Assembly: GCF_027941915.1 (NCBI RefSeq)
Contig: NZ_CP116009.1
Span: forward strand, 3,534,001 to 3,598,000
Direction: 5' to 3'
Source: Ramlibacter tataouinensis
Lineage (GTDB): Bacteria > Pseudomonadota > Gammaproteobacteria > Burkholderiales > Burkholderiaceae_C
Length of the DNA stretch: 64,000 bases
The translations under genes and the position numbers were made by a program. The notes below the pieces were generated by a model. It had not been told where the DNA came from. It saw only the letters and a list, made by a program, of their open reading frames with translations, and did no database searches. This document shows, one piece after another, positions 24,042-32,043 of this stretch. Numbering within the stretch: the stretch's first letter is position 1; each line of letters begins with the position of its first letter.

Positions 24042-25511
24042 TCACCAGTACCCGAGCAGCTTCCACCAGGTCGCGCCGACGAGCACCCAGACCGCGATCA
24101 GCACCAGGCTCATCACGAACCCGGTCTTCCACCATTCGGCCAGCGTCGTGTAACCCGAGCCGAAGATCACCGGCGAGGTGCCGGTCGCGTAATGGGTCAG
24201 CGTCATCATGATGTTGGAGGCCGCGGCCATCAGCAGCGCGAACAGGAACGGTGGCGCGCCCAGCGCGAGGCCGGCGCCATAGAAGGCGGCGAACATCGCG
24301 GTGATGTGGGCGGTGGTGCTGGCGAACATGTAGTGGGCATACAGGTAAGCCAGCATCAGCAGCGAGCAGGCGGCAATCCAGTCCAGGCCGAGGCTCTCGA
24401 TGACTCCTTCGAGTGAACTCGACAGCCAGGCGATCAGGCCCAGCTTGTTCAGGAACGTGGCCATCATCACCAGCGCCGAGAACCAGACCACGGTATCCCA
24501 GGCACTCTTTTCCTTCAGCAGGTCGTCCCACTCGAGCACGCCGGTCAGCAGCAGCAAGCCCAGGCCGACGAAGGCCGCGGTCGTGGCTTCCACCGCCCAG
24601 CCAGGGCCGAGCAGCCTCTCCGGCACGCCGGCCCAGAGCAGCAGCAGCAGCGCGAAGACGCCCAGGAGGATCTTCTCGTCGCGGCTGACCGGCCCGCGCT
24701 CGCGCAGCTTCTCGCGCGCGAAGCCCGCCGCGTCCGGCGTCCGCCTGATCTCCGGCGGGTGGAGCAGGTAGATCACCAGGGGCATCAACGCCAGCGCCAC
24801 CAGCCCGGGCAGCAACATGGCCAGCGCCCAGGTGCCCCAGCTGAGCCTTACCTGGGACCCCGAGGCCTTGGCGACCAGCTCGACGATCAGCGGGTTCGGG
24901 GCGGTGGCGGTGATGAACATCGCGGAGGTGATCGGGTTGGCGTGGTAGTTGACCAGCGCCAGGTACTTGCCGATGCGCCCCTGCGTGCCCTTCTCGGGAT
25001 CCGAGTCGAAGCTGTCGGCGATACCCCGCATGATCGGATGGATGATCCCGCCGCCGCGCGCCGTATTGCTCGGCGTCACCGGCGCGAGCGTCAACTCCGC
25101 CGCCGCGAGCGCATAGCCGACGCCCAGCGTGCGCTTGCCGAACAGGCTGATGAAGACGTAGCCGATGCGCGCGCCCAGGCCTGTCTTGAGCAGGGCACGC
25201 GAAATCATGATGGCCACGCCGATCAGCCAGATCAGCGGGCTGGAGAAGCTGCTCAGTGCATCGGCGATCGCCGTCGCCGGCCTGTCGGAGGTCACCCCGG
25301 TCAGCGCCACCAGCGCAATCGCCAGGATCGACAGGGCGCCGATGGGCATGGCCTTGCCGATGATCGCCGTGATGGTGGCGACGAACAGGGCCAGCAGGTG
25401 CCAGGCATTGGCGGTCACCCCGGCGGGAACCGGCACGACGAACCAGATCAGGAGTCCGATCGCGACGGCGATCGCCATCGGCACCGGCTTGAAGCCCAAG
25501 GCCTGTTTCAT
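24042..25511 (-). CDS. DASS/SLC13-family anion (dicarboxylate/citrate) transporter
   Basis: 489-residue inner-membrane carrier of the divalent anion:sodium symporter family, close to CitT/TtdT/plastid 2-oxoglutarate-malate translocators. Two repeat halves each carry the ligand-binding SNT-like loop: LTLAPVTPSNTARGGGIIHP in the first and AAASNIMMTLTHYATGTSP in the second. Other hallmarks are ALSSFSSPLIWLIGVAIM and YMFASTTAHITAMF. It exchanges or imports citrate, succinate, tartrate or malate; the specific anion is not readable. AAGG stands 11 bases before the ATG. Upstream, 25512-25796 holds no recognisable gene; it has one GC-rich inverted stretch and a T6 tract. Confidence 0.92.
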   Translation of the reverse strand: MKQALGFKPVPMAIAVAIGLLIWFVVPVPAGVTANAWHLLALFVATITAIIGKAMPIGALSILAIALVALTGVTSDRPATAIADALSSFSSPLIWLIGVAIMISRALLKTGLGARIGYVFISLFGKRTLGVGYALAAAELTLAPVTPSNTARGGGIIHPIMRGIADSFDSDPEKGTQGRIGKYLALVNYHANPITSAMFITATAPNPLIVELVAKASGSQVRLSWGTWALAMLLPGLVALALMPLVIYLLHPPEIRRTPDAAGFAREKLRERGPVSRDEKILLGVFALLLLLWAGVPERLLGPGWAVEATTAAFVGLGLLLLTGVLEWDDLLKEKSAWDTVVWFSALVMMATFLNKLGLIAWLSSSLEGVIESLGLDWIAACSLLMLAYLYAHYMFASTTAHITAMFAAFYGAGLALGAPPFLFALLMAAASNIMMTLTHYATGTSPVIFGSGYTTLAEWWKTGFVMSLVLIAVWVLVGATWWKLLGYW

Positions 25512-25796
25512 GCGGCTGCCTTCGATGTGGACAACCCGGCGGGCGGGCGGCCTGCGGGCCGGAAGTCAACCGTCGCGAACGTCACCATGACTTTTTTGCT
25601 ACCTCCGATCGAGGCTCGGGAATGTACCCGTACCGCTCGCCGCAGGGGCTCCATCGGGCTCGGCTGCGGTTGATCTTTCGAGGCGCGAGGTTCACATTCG
25701 GCGCAGCATGCTTGGCCGGACGCCGACCGCGGCGGCGCGCTGGCGACGCAGGGCGCCGCGGCGGCAGGTGGCCGGCGCCGAACCCGGATTCCGCGC

Positions 25797-26531
25797 ATGG
25801 TCACGGCGACTTTCCGCTTCTACGAGGAACTGAACGACTTCCTCGAGCCCGGACGCCAGCGGCGCGAGTTCAGCGTCCCTTGCGCCCGCGCGGCCACCGC
25901 CAAGCACATGATCGAGGCGCTCGGCGTGCCGCACACCGAGGTCGAGCTGATCCTGCTCAACGGCGCGTCGGCTGGTTTCGACGCGCTGCTGAGGGAAGGC
26001 GACCGTGTGGCCGTCTACCCCCGGTTCGAGACGTTCGACATCACGCCGCTGCTGCGCGTGCGCAAACGGCCGCTGCGCGAGACGCGGTTCGTGGCTGACA
26101 CCCACCTTGGCGCCCTGGCCCGCCTGCTGCGGATGATGGGATTCGACACGCTGTACGACAACGACTTCGCCGATGACGAGATCGCGCGCATCGCCGCGAC
26201 GCAGTGTCGCATCGTGTTGACGCGCGACCGCGACCTGCTCAAGCGCCGGAGCATCACGCACGGCTGCTATGTGCACGCGCTGCGGCCGCAGCAGCAGTTG
26301 CGCGAGATCGTCCAGCGGCTGGACCTGGAGCGCAGTGCCCGGCCGTGCACGCTCTGCCCCGGCTGCAATGCCCCGCTGCACGCCGTGGCCACGGAGTGCA
26401 TCGAGCACCGGCTGCCGCCGCTCGTGCGCGAGCGCTACGAGCGCTTCAGCGCCTGCGACGCCTGCGGGCAGGTGTACTGGGAAGGCGCGCACTGGCAGCG
26501 CTTGCGGGCGCTGCTCGATGCGCCGGGCTGA
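25797..26531 (+). CDS. Mut7-C RNase-type domain protein with N-terminal ubiquitin-like domain
   Basis: 244 residues. Residues 1 to about 80 are a ThiS/MoaD-like beta-grasp (Mut7-C ubiquitin) domain. From about 90 comes the Mut7-C PIN-like nuclease domain: RFVADTHLGALARLLRMMGFD, DNDFADDEIARIA and RIVLTRDRDLLKR give conserved aspartates typical of PIN active sites. A C-terminal zinc ribbon follows with CTLCPGC and CDACGQVYWEG. A cytoplasmic RNase or RNA-associated role is predicted from the domain; no bacterial substrate is known. The beta-grasp domain lacks a terminal GG tail because it is fused. Confidence 0.88.
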   Translation: MVTATFRFYEELNDFLEPGRQRREFSVPCARAATAKHMIEALGVPHTEVELILLNGASAGFDALLREGDRVAVYPRFETFDITPLLRVRKRPLRETRFVADTHLGALARLLRMMGFDTLYDNDFADDEIARIAATQCRIVLTRDRDLLKRRSITHGCYVHALRPQQQLREIVQRLDLERSARPCTLCPGCNAPLHAVATECIEHRLPPLVRERYERFSACDACGQVYWEGAHWQRLRALLDAPG

Positions 26532-26602
26532 TCGCCCGGGCCCTCCGGTGCGCGGATGCTCGACTCGCCAGTAGTCTTATCGCGCGCCGGTGAAGCGGGG
26601 GC

Positions 26603-26608
26603 TATCCT
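26603..26608 (+). promoter_or_regulatory. -10-like hexamer TATCCT, 8 nt before the cysteine synthase start
   Basis: TATCCT, spacer GACTGGCC (8 bases), then ATG at 26617. No Shine-Dalgarno precedes the ATG. Confidence 0.45.
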
Positions 26609-26616
26609 GACTGGCC

Positions 26617-27621
26617 ATGGACGTGCGTGATGGCTTCACCGAGGCAGTGGGCAACACCCCGCTGATCAAGCTGCGCAAGGCCTCCAAAGCGACCGGCTGC
26701 ACCGTCCTGGGCAAGGCCGAATTCATGAACCCGGGGGGCTCGGTCAAGGACCGCGCCGCGCTCTACATCGTGCGGGACGCCGAGGCGCGTGGCGCCTTGA
26801 GGCCCGGTGGCGTCATCGTCGAAGGGACGGCCGGCAACACCGGCATCGGCCTGGCACTGGTCGGCAACGCGCGCGGCTACCGCACGGTCGTGGTCATCCC
26901 GCAGACGCAGAGCCAGGAGAAGAAGGACGCCCTGCGCCTGTGCGGGGCCGAGCTGCGCGAGGTGCCCGCCGCGCCCTACAGCAGCCCCGACAACTACGTG
27001 CACGTGGCCGAACGCCTGGCCGGGGAACTGGCCCGCAGCGAACCCAACGGCGTGCTGTACGCCAACCAGTGGGACAACCTGGCCAACCGTGAAGGCCACG
27101 TCCGCTCCACCGGCCCGGAGATCTGGCGGCAGACCGACGGCCGGGTCGATGGCTTCGTCTGTTCGGTGGGCACCGGCGGGACCCTGGCCGGGGTCGGGCT
27201 GTACCTGAAGGCGCGGCACGCCGGCGTGCGCATCGCCGCGGCCGACCCGATGGGCGCGGGGATCTACCACTGGGTCAAGCACGGCGAGCTGCGCAGCGAG
27301 GGCAGTTCCATCACCGAGGGCATCGGCCAGAACCGGATCACCCGCAATCTGGAAGGCGCGCCGATCGACGACGCCTACCAGATCGGCGACGCCGAGGCCC
27401 TGCCGCTGCTGTTCGACCTGCTCAAGGAGGAGGGACTCTGCCTGGGCGGCTCCAGCGGTATCAACGTGGCCGGCGCCATCCGCCTGGCGCGCGATCTTGG
27501 ACCGGGTCACACCGTCGTGACCATCCTGGCCGATTCGGGAACGCGCTACCAGTCGAAGCTGTACAACCTGGCTTTCCTGCGGGGGAAGTCACTGCCGGTG
27601 CCTGCCTGGCTGTCGCCCTGA
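26617..27621 (+). CDS. cysK: cysteine synthase (O-acetylserine sulfhydrylase)
   Basis: 334-residue PLP enzyme making cysteine from O-acetylserine and sulfide. The Schiff-base lysine is in NPGGSVKDRAAL (about residue 48), the substrate loop is EGTAGNTGIGLA, the phosphate-binding loop GTGGTLAG and the serine that holds the pyridine nitrogen is in LGGSSGIN. A slightly longer C-terminus (YNLAFLRGKSLPVPAW) is of the type in the Burkholderiales cysteine synthase A group. It stands alone; a likely leaderless promoter directly precedes the ATG. Cysteine supply would also feed the ergothioneine genes 6 kb upstream. Confidence 0.93.
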   Translation: MDVRDGFTEAVGNTPLIKLRKASKATGCTVLGKAEFMNPGGSVKDRAALYIVRDAEARGALRPGGVIVEGTAGNTGIGLALVGNARGYRTVVVIPQTQSQEKKDALRLCGAELREVPAAPYSSPDNYVHVAERLAGELARSEPNGVLYANQWDNLANREGHVRSTGPEIWRQTDGRVDGFVCSVGTGGTLAGVGLYLKARHAGVRIAAADPMGAGIYHWVKHGELRSEGSSITEGIGQNRITRNLEGAPIDDAYQIGDAEALPLLFDLLKEEGLCLGGSSGINVAGAIRLARDLGPGHTVVTILADSGTRYQSKLYNLAFLRGKSLPVPAWLSP

Positions 27622-27677
27622 GCGCGCCCGAGTGCACAGCGCCGCGTGGCCGAAGTCAGCCTTCCTCGTGCGAGCGA

Positions 27678-27752
27678 TGAAACGCCCCGCGTCACGACCG
27701 CTACCAGCGCGTCGATCACGGGCGGGGGAATCTTTTGGTGGAGGAAAGCCTT
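27678..27752 (-). pseudogene. relic of an ICMT-family methyltransferase gene, N-terminal fragment
   Basis: On the minus strand the frame reads KAFLHQKIPPPVIDALVAVV, closely matching the N-terminus of the intact methyltransferase at 22020-22481 (SFLEHKIPPPVIGALTAA). At DNA level 27704-27752 and 22434-22481 share long identical blocks, including a 16-base one. There is no start codon and no downstream catalytic part, so only about 25 codons survive. Rest of the 27622-27861 gap: no gene seen. Confidence 0.6.
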
Positions 27753-27861
27753 GGGATGGATCTTTCAACGACAGCCCGAACCTACAGGGCGTCAGCGTGC
27801 CTGCCTACAGGGCAAGGCGGCAGCGGCTCTCTAAATTGGTCGGATTGGAAACGCATCGCCA

Positions 27862-29070
27862 ATGAAACGAGCCACCGCGTTTCCAAGTCGAAAAACCGGG
27901 CCGCTGGCCTGTGTCCTGGGCGATATGGATCTGGTCAGGCCGCTCGGGCTGGCAGGCATCCGCTGCGCCGTGGTCGCCTCGGAGAGAAGCTGGCTGGCTC
28001 ATTCGCGTTACACCGAGCGGATCTTGCCCTTCAATGCCGAACACGGTAGCGAAGAGGAACTGATCGAGACGCTGGAGCGGTTCGGCATGGGACAGGCGCA
28101 GCAGCCCGTGCTGTACTTCGAGGAAGACGCCCATCTGCTGATGGTGTCGCGCCACCGTGATCGACTGGCTGCGGCCTTCCGCTTTGCGCTGCCGGATGCC
28201 GGGTTCATCGAGCAGCTGGTCGACAAGGCCCGCTTCCAGGCCATGGCTGAGGAATTGGCCCTGCCGGTTCCGCGCGCCCGGCGCCTGCATCCGACGCCGG
28301 ACTCGGGAGCGCCGGAACTCGACTTGCAGTATCCGCTGGTCATCAAGCCGCTGACGCGACGCGAGTCGTGGGGGGCGATCGAGCGCAGCGGGGGCAAGGC
28401 CATCCGGGTCGATCGTCCGGCCGATCTGCATGTACTGTGGCCGAGCTTGTGGCCAAGCGGCATCGATCTGCTGGCGCAGGAACTGATTCCCGGCCCGGAA
28501 ACGCGGATCGAGAGCTACCACGTGTATGTGGATGGCCAGGGGCAGGTGGCAGGCGAGTTCACCGGGCGAAAGATCCGCACCTATCCCGCCGACTACGGCT
28601 ACAGCACCGCACTGACCGTGACCGACAGCCGGGGCGAGGCGGCCGACGTGGTGTCCCTGGGCCGCGACGTGGCGGCCCGCATCGGGTTGCGCGGAGTGGC
28701 CAAGTTCGATTTCAAGCGCGCCTCCGACGGCAGCCTGCTTCTGCTGGAGATCAACCCGCGCTTCAACCTCTGGCACCATCTCGGCGCCGTGGCCGGCGTC
28801 AACCTGCCGGCCCTGGTGTATGCCGACCTGACCGGGCGTGCTCGGCCACGTCCGGCCGTCGCGCGGCCCGGCCCCTGCTGGTGCCGCATCGACAAGGACC
28901 GGCTCGCGGCGCGCGAGGCGGGGATATCGACGCTCTCATGGGTGGCCTGGGTCGCGCGATGCGAGGCCAAGCCCATCGCCTGGGACGATCCCATGCCTTT
29001 CCTGAAGCCCAAGCTGGCCCGGCTGCTCCGCGTGCTGCCCCTGATCGGCAGGTCCCCACGGACCGCGTGA
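27862..29070 (+). CDS. ATP-grasp carboxylate-amine ligase family protein
   Basis: 402 residues. The N-terminal pre-ATP-grasp Rossmann domain runs to about 110 (VLGDMDLVRPLGLAGIRCAV). The ATP-grasp core follows with YPLVIKPLTRRESW (ATP lysine), ELIPGPETRIESYHVYVD (metal/ATP contacts) and the catalytic LLLEINPRFNLWHH (Glu and Asn binding magnesium). It should form an amide or peptide-like bond through an acyl-phosphate; relatives act on D-aspartate, tripeptide or polysaccharide-decorating substrates. C-terminal 60 residues are basic with possible membrane-surface character. Six bases separate it from a phosphoesterase gene. Base use is slightly less GC-rich than neighbours. Confidence 0.85.
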   Translation: MKRATAFPSRKTGPLACVLGDMDLVRPLGLAGIRCAVVASERSWLAHSRYTERILPFNAEHGSEEELIETLERFGMGQAQQPVLYFEEDAHLLMVSRHRDRLAAAFRFALPDAGFIEQLVDKARFQAMAEELALPVPRARRLHPTPDSGAPELDLQYPLVIKPLTRRESWGAIERSGGKAIRVDRPADLHVLWPSLWPSGIDLLAQELIPGPETRIESYHVYVDGQGQVAGEFTGRKIRTYPADYGYSTALTVTDSRGEAADVVSLGRDVAARIGLRGVAKFDFKRASDGSLLLLEINPRFNLWHHLGAVAGVNLPALVYADLTGRARPRPAVARPGPCWCRIDKDRLAAREAGISTLSWVAWVARCEAKPIAWDDPMPFLKPKLARLLRVLPLIGRSPRTA

Positions 29071-29076
29071 GGATCC

Positions 29077-29892
29077 ATGAAGATCGCCGTCGTTTCCGAC
29101 ATCCATGCCAACGCGCCGGCGCTGGCCGCCGTGATCGACGCCATCGCGCAAGAGAAGGTGGACCGCCTCGTCTGCCTGGGCGACGTGGCCGGCTACAACA
29201 CCGAGCCCGGCCGTTGCGTCCGCATGCTGCGGGAGGCCGGGGCGTTGTGCGTTGCGGGCAACCATGATCGCGCCGTGATCGGCGCGATCGGCACCGATGG
29301 CTTCAGCGACCAGGCCCGGCGTGCCGTCGCCTGGACCCAGCCGCGGCTGGAGGAGGCCACGCGCGCCTTCCTGGCGGCCCTGCCGCTCAAGCTGGCGATC
29401 GACGGTGTGCTGGTGGCGGTGCATGGTGCGCTTCATCCGGATATCGGCTGCGAACTGGTTCGGCTCGACGATGACGGCAAGCGGGCCCTCAGCTTTGACG
29501 CTCTGGCTGCGCATCCTTCGGGAGCGCGGGTGTGCGCCTTCGGCCACACCCATCGGGCTGGCGTGTGGGAGCGCTACGGCGGCGCCATCCGCTTCCTCGA
29601 GGGCGAAACGATCGCGTTGCGACCCGACGCGCTCTACCTCGTCAACCCAGGCTCAGTCGGCGAGCCTCGCGGCGACGATCAGCAGGCGAGCTTCCTGCTG
29701 TTCGACTCGCAAGCCGCCAGCGTGCGCTTTCGCCGGGTGCCTTACGACCGGTCCTCGGTGTTGGCCAGGACACGCGCAGCCGGCCTGAGGGCGCCGCCGC
29801 GCCTGGCATGGCTGCCCGCGTCTCTGCGCAGGGGATTGATCAGCTTGCTGCGACGCCGCGGACCGCGCGGCCGGCAGGAAGCTCGCTGGTGA
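29077..29892 (+). CDS. calcineurin-like metallophosphoesterase
   Basis: 271-residue binuclear metallophosphoesterase of the YfcE/CpdA-type fold. All metal motifs are visible: VSDIHANAPAL, CLGDVAGYN, GNHDRAV, VHGALHP and FGHTHRAGVW, with VNPGSVGEPRG closing the site. Substrate could be a cyclic nucleotide, phosphodiester or phosphoprotein. The last 50 residues (ARTRAAGLRAPPRLAWLP and a basic tail RRRGPRGRQE) are outside the fold and could touch membrane or nucleic acid. It follows the ATP-grasp gene after 6 bases with GAGGA as ribosome site, so the two form a small operon. Confidence 0.9.
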   Translation: MKIAVVSDIHANAPALAAVIDAIAQEKVDRLVCLGDVAGYNTEPGRCVRMLREAGALCVAGNHDRAVIGAIGTDGFSDQARRAVAWTQPRLEEATRAFLAALPLKLAIDGVLVAVHGALHPDIGCELVRLDDDGKRALSFDALAAHPSGARVCAFGHTHRAGVWERYGGAIRFLEGETIALRPDALYLVNPGSVGEPRGDDQQASFLLFDSQAASVRFRRVPYDRSSVLARTRAAGLRAPPRLAWLPASLRRGLISLLRRRGPRGRQEARW

Positions 29893-29913
29893 AAGGGGCC
29901 CGCGCCCTGTCCG

Positions 29914-30384
29914 TCAACTGCACTCGCTGGTGCCGCAGTGCGTGATCGGCTCCGCCGGAAGCGCTTCCGGCCGTGCCACGGTGCCGGTCGCGTCGTCATA
30001 GCCCACGCTGCGCAGGTGCTGCGCCAGGGCGGCGTCCATGGTGCTGGAGTGCTGGGGAAACCAGACGGCCAGCTCGCGGATCATCTGGCGCACCGGCTCC
30101 AGCTTCCCCTCGGCGGCCATGCGCACGCCGTCCTGCAGCACCTGCAGCACCATGCGGTGCTGGCCGCTGTGGCAGTTGACGGCGGCGAAGCCGGTGGCTT
30201 CCATCCAGTCGTCCTCGCGGCCGAAGTGGTCGGCGGTGTGTGCGACCAGCTCGTTCCAGGCCGCGGGCAATTCCGCGTCGCTGCTGGCCTCGCAGCGCGC
30301 GAGCAGGTCGATGAACTCGCGGTGGGTGGCGTCCATCACGTCCAGTCCGAGCTTCAACGCCTCGGACCAGGGCAGTAGCGGCAT
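29914..30384 (-). CDS. bacteriohemerythrin
   Basis: 156-residue four-helix di-iron oxygen-binding protein. The complete ligand set is present: THREFIDL (His, Glu-type position), HTADHFGREDDWM (H-x-x-x-H and acidic ligand), CHSGQHRMVL (H-x-x-x-H) and QHSSTMDAAL (H-x4-D). It binds O2 reversibly and may serve storage, sensing or NO/O2 defence. A strong AAGGAGG lies 10 bases before the ATG. An FNR/Crp-like palindrome sits about 60 bases upstream, consistent with oxygen-linked control. The C-terminal 25 residues with two cysteines are additional. Confidence 0.93.
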   Translation of the reverse strand: MPLLPWSEALKLGLDVMDATHREFIDLLARCEASSDAELPAAWNELVAHTADHFGREDDWMEATGFAAVNCHSGQHRMVLQVLQDGVRMAAEGKLEPVRQMIRELAVWFPQHSSTMDAALAQHLRSVGYDDATGTVARPEALPAEPITHCGTSECS

Positions 30385-30437
30385 CTCGAAATTCCTCCTT
30401 GGGTGTGAAAGGCTATGCCTGCGCGCCGCGGAGAACC

Positions 30438-30451
30438 TTGACCCAGGTCAT
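30438..30451. promoter_or_regulatory. candidate FNR/Anr-type binding site
   Basis: TTGACCCAGGTCAT, one base from a perfect TTGAC-N4-GTCAA dyad and close to the FNR/Anr consensus TTGAT-N4-ATCAA. It lies centred about 60 bases before the hemerythrin ATG and 53 before the divergent oxygenase ATG. Similarity only. Confidence 0.45.
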
Positions 30452-30497
30452 TTCCAAGTTGGCGCAAGGGCGCGGGCGCCGCGATAAGCTGCGCGGG

Positions 30498-31226
30498 ATG
30501 CTGATCGCACCCACCTGTTCTTCCGCGGCCCAGGCCGCGCCCCTGCTGCGCGAGCGCGGTTACGCCGTGCTCGGGCCGCCGGCGGTGTGCGACCTGGCCG
30601 GCTGCGAGCAGGCCGACCTGCTGGCGCTGAACCCGTCCTGGGACGCGCTGCCGCCCGACGGCTACCTCAAGGATGGCGGGCGCTACCGGCGCCGGCGCCA
30701 CTCCTGCTTCGTGCTGGAGGGCGGCGTGCTCGCGCAGGCGCCGCACCGCGCCCACTGGCAGCCGGTGGAATACAACGCGCTGCACGGCGGCATGCAGCGC
30801 TGGTTCGAGCCGGTCGAACCGCAGGTGGCGGCCGCGCCGGCCTGGTCGCGCCTGCTGCAGGCGGTGGGCGCCGCCGCCACGGCCCTGAAGGGGGCGCAGC
30901 CCTGGTTCATCGAGGCGCACCAGTTCCGCATCGACACCACCGACGGCATCGGCCGCCCCACGCCCGAAGGCGCGCACCGCGACGGCGTCGACCTGGTGGC
31001 CGTGTTCCTGGTCTCGCGCCAGGGCATCAAGGGCGGCGAGACGAGGGTGTTCGATGCGCACGGCACCGCCGGCCAGCGCTTCACCCTGGACCAGCCCTGG
31101 AGCCTGCTGCTGCTGGACGACGAGCGCGTGATCCACGAGACCACGCCGATCCAGCCGACCGGCGAGGGCGGCCACCGCGACACGCTGGTGCTGACCTGCC
31201 GCGCCGGCGGTTTCCAGGGCGACTGA
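30498..31226 (+). CDS. 2-oxoglutarate/Fe(II)-dependent dioxygenase (2OG-Fe_Oxy_2 type)
   Basis: 242 residues of the amino-acid-hydroxylase-like dioxygenase family that includes L-isoleucine dioxygenase. The facial triad is visible as HRDGVD (His-x-Asp) and the distal His in ERVIHETTPI, followed by an arginine-containing GGHRDTLVLTCR that would bind 2-oxoglutarate. N-terminal segment LALNPSWDALPPDGYLKDGG is family-typical. Free amino acid or a derived small molecule is the likely substrate. The start has no Shine-Dalgarno; TAAGCT lies 7 bases before it. Divergent from hemerythrin with a shared 113-base interval containing the FNR-like site. Confidence 0.87.
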   Translation: MLIAPTCSSAAQAAPLLRERGYAVLGPPAVCDLAGCEQADLLALNPSWDALPPDGYLKDGGRYRRRRHSCFVLEGGVLAQAPHRAHWQPVEYNALHGGMQRWFEPVEPQVAAAPAWSRLLQAVGAAATALKGAQPWFIEAHQFRIDTTDGIGRPTPEGAHRDGVDLVAVFLVSRQGIKGGETRVFDAHGTAGQRFTLDQPWSLLLLDDERVIHETTPIQPTGEGGHRDTLVLTCRAGGFQGD

Positions 31227-31254
31227 GCGGCGCCGCCGCCCGGGCCGCTGGTGC

Positions 31255-32016
31255 TCAGTCGCGCACGTCTGCGACCGGGTTGCTGCCGAAGTCCGGCCGG
31301 TTCAGGTAGGCGAGCACCTGGGCGGCCGCAGTGGCCGGCGAGCTGAGCCCGCCCTTGTCCTTCAGCCCCTGGAAGTTGCCGATGTCCGGAAAGCGCGCCG
31401 GGTCGGCGTCGCGCAGCTGCACCTGCATGTCGGTATCGATCACGCCGGGGGCCAGCGAGCACACCCTGGCGCCGTTCGGCCGGCCCGCTTCCTCCAGCGC
31501 GACGCAGCGGGTGAAGTGGTCCATGCCGGCCTTGGCGGCGCAGTAGGGCGCCTGCGAGGCCATGGCGCGCCGGCCCAGCCCGGAGGAGATGTTCAGCAGC
31601 CTGCGCTCGCACGCCCAGGCGGCGGTGGCGCGCAGGAAGGCGCCGGCCAGCAGCATGGGCGCTTCCAGGTCGACGCGCAGCGCTTGGGCCAGATCGGCCG
31701 CGCCGATCTCGCCCAGCGGTGCGATCTGCGGCAGCACGCCGGCGTTGTTGATCAGGGTGATGCTCGCCAGCCCCTGCGGGCCGCGCGTGGTGAGCCAGGT
31801 TTCCAGCCGGGCCGCTGCCGCTTCGGCACGCGACAGGTCCTGCGGCCATTGCTCGAGCTTGCGGCCGGCGCGCTCGGCGCGCTGGGCCAGGGCGTCATTG
31901 GTCTTGCGCGACAGGCACAGCAGTTCGTGGCCGGCGTCGAGCAGTTGCTCGGCCATGGCCAGGCCCATGCCGCGCGAGGCGCCGGTGAGGATGGTGAGGT
32001 GGGTCGATGCGGTCAT
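31255..32016 (-). CDS. short-chain dehydrogenase/reductase
   Basis: 253-residue classical SDR, sepiapterin-reductase-like. Cofactor motif LTGASRGMGLAMAEQL at residue 9, NNAG (LINNAGVLPQ) near 92, catalytic Ser in LLNISSGLGRRAM and Tyr-x-x-x-Lys in PYCAAKAGMDHF. The SRK after strand 2 (LLCLSRKTND) suggests NADPH preference. Substrate unknown. An ATG 9 bases earlier (32025) is in frame, but the ATG at 32016 has TAGGAT exactly 7 bases before it and no Shine-Dalgarno, fitting the leaderless pattern. It is convergent with the dioxygenase gene. Confidence 0.9.
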   Translation of the reverse strand: MTASTHLTILTGASRGMGLAMAEQLLDAGHELLCLSRKTNDALAQRAERAGRKLEQWPQDLSRAEAAAARLETWLTTRGPQGLASITLINNAGVLPQIAPLGEIGAADLAQALRVDLEAPMLLAGAFLRATAAWACERRLLNISSGLGRRAMASQAPYCAAKAGMDHFTRCVALEEAGRPNGARVCSLAPGVIDTDMQVQLRDADPARFPDIGNFQGLKDKGGLSSPATAAAQVLAYLNRPDFGSNPVADVRD

Positions 32017-32023
32017 GGGCCGC

Positions 32024-32029
32024 ATCCTA
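32024..32029 (-). promoter_or_regulatory. -10 hexamer TAGGAT, 7 nt before the SDR start
   Basis: Minus-strand TAGGAT, spacer GCGGCCC, ATG at 32016. No Shine-Dalgarno. Confidence 0.45.
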
Positions 32030-32043
32030 AGCGGGGCCGGCGC

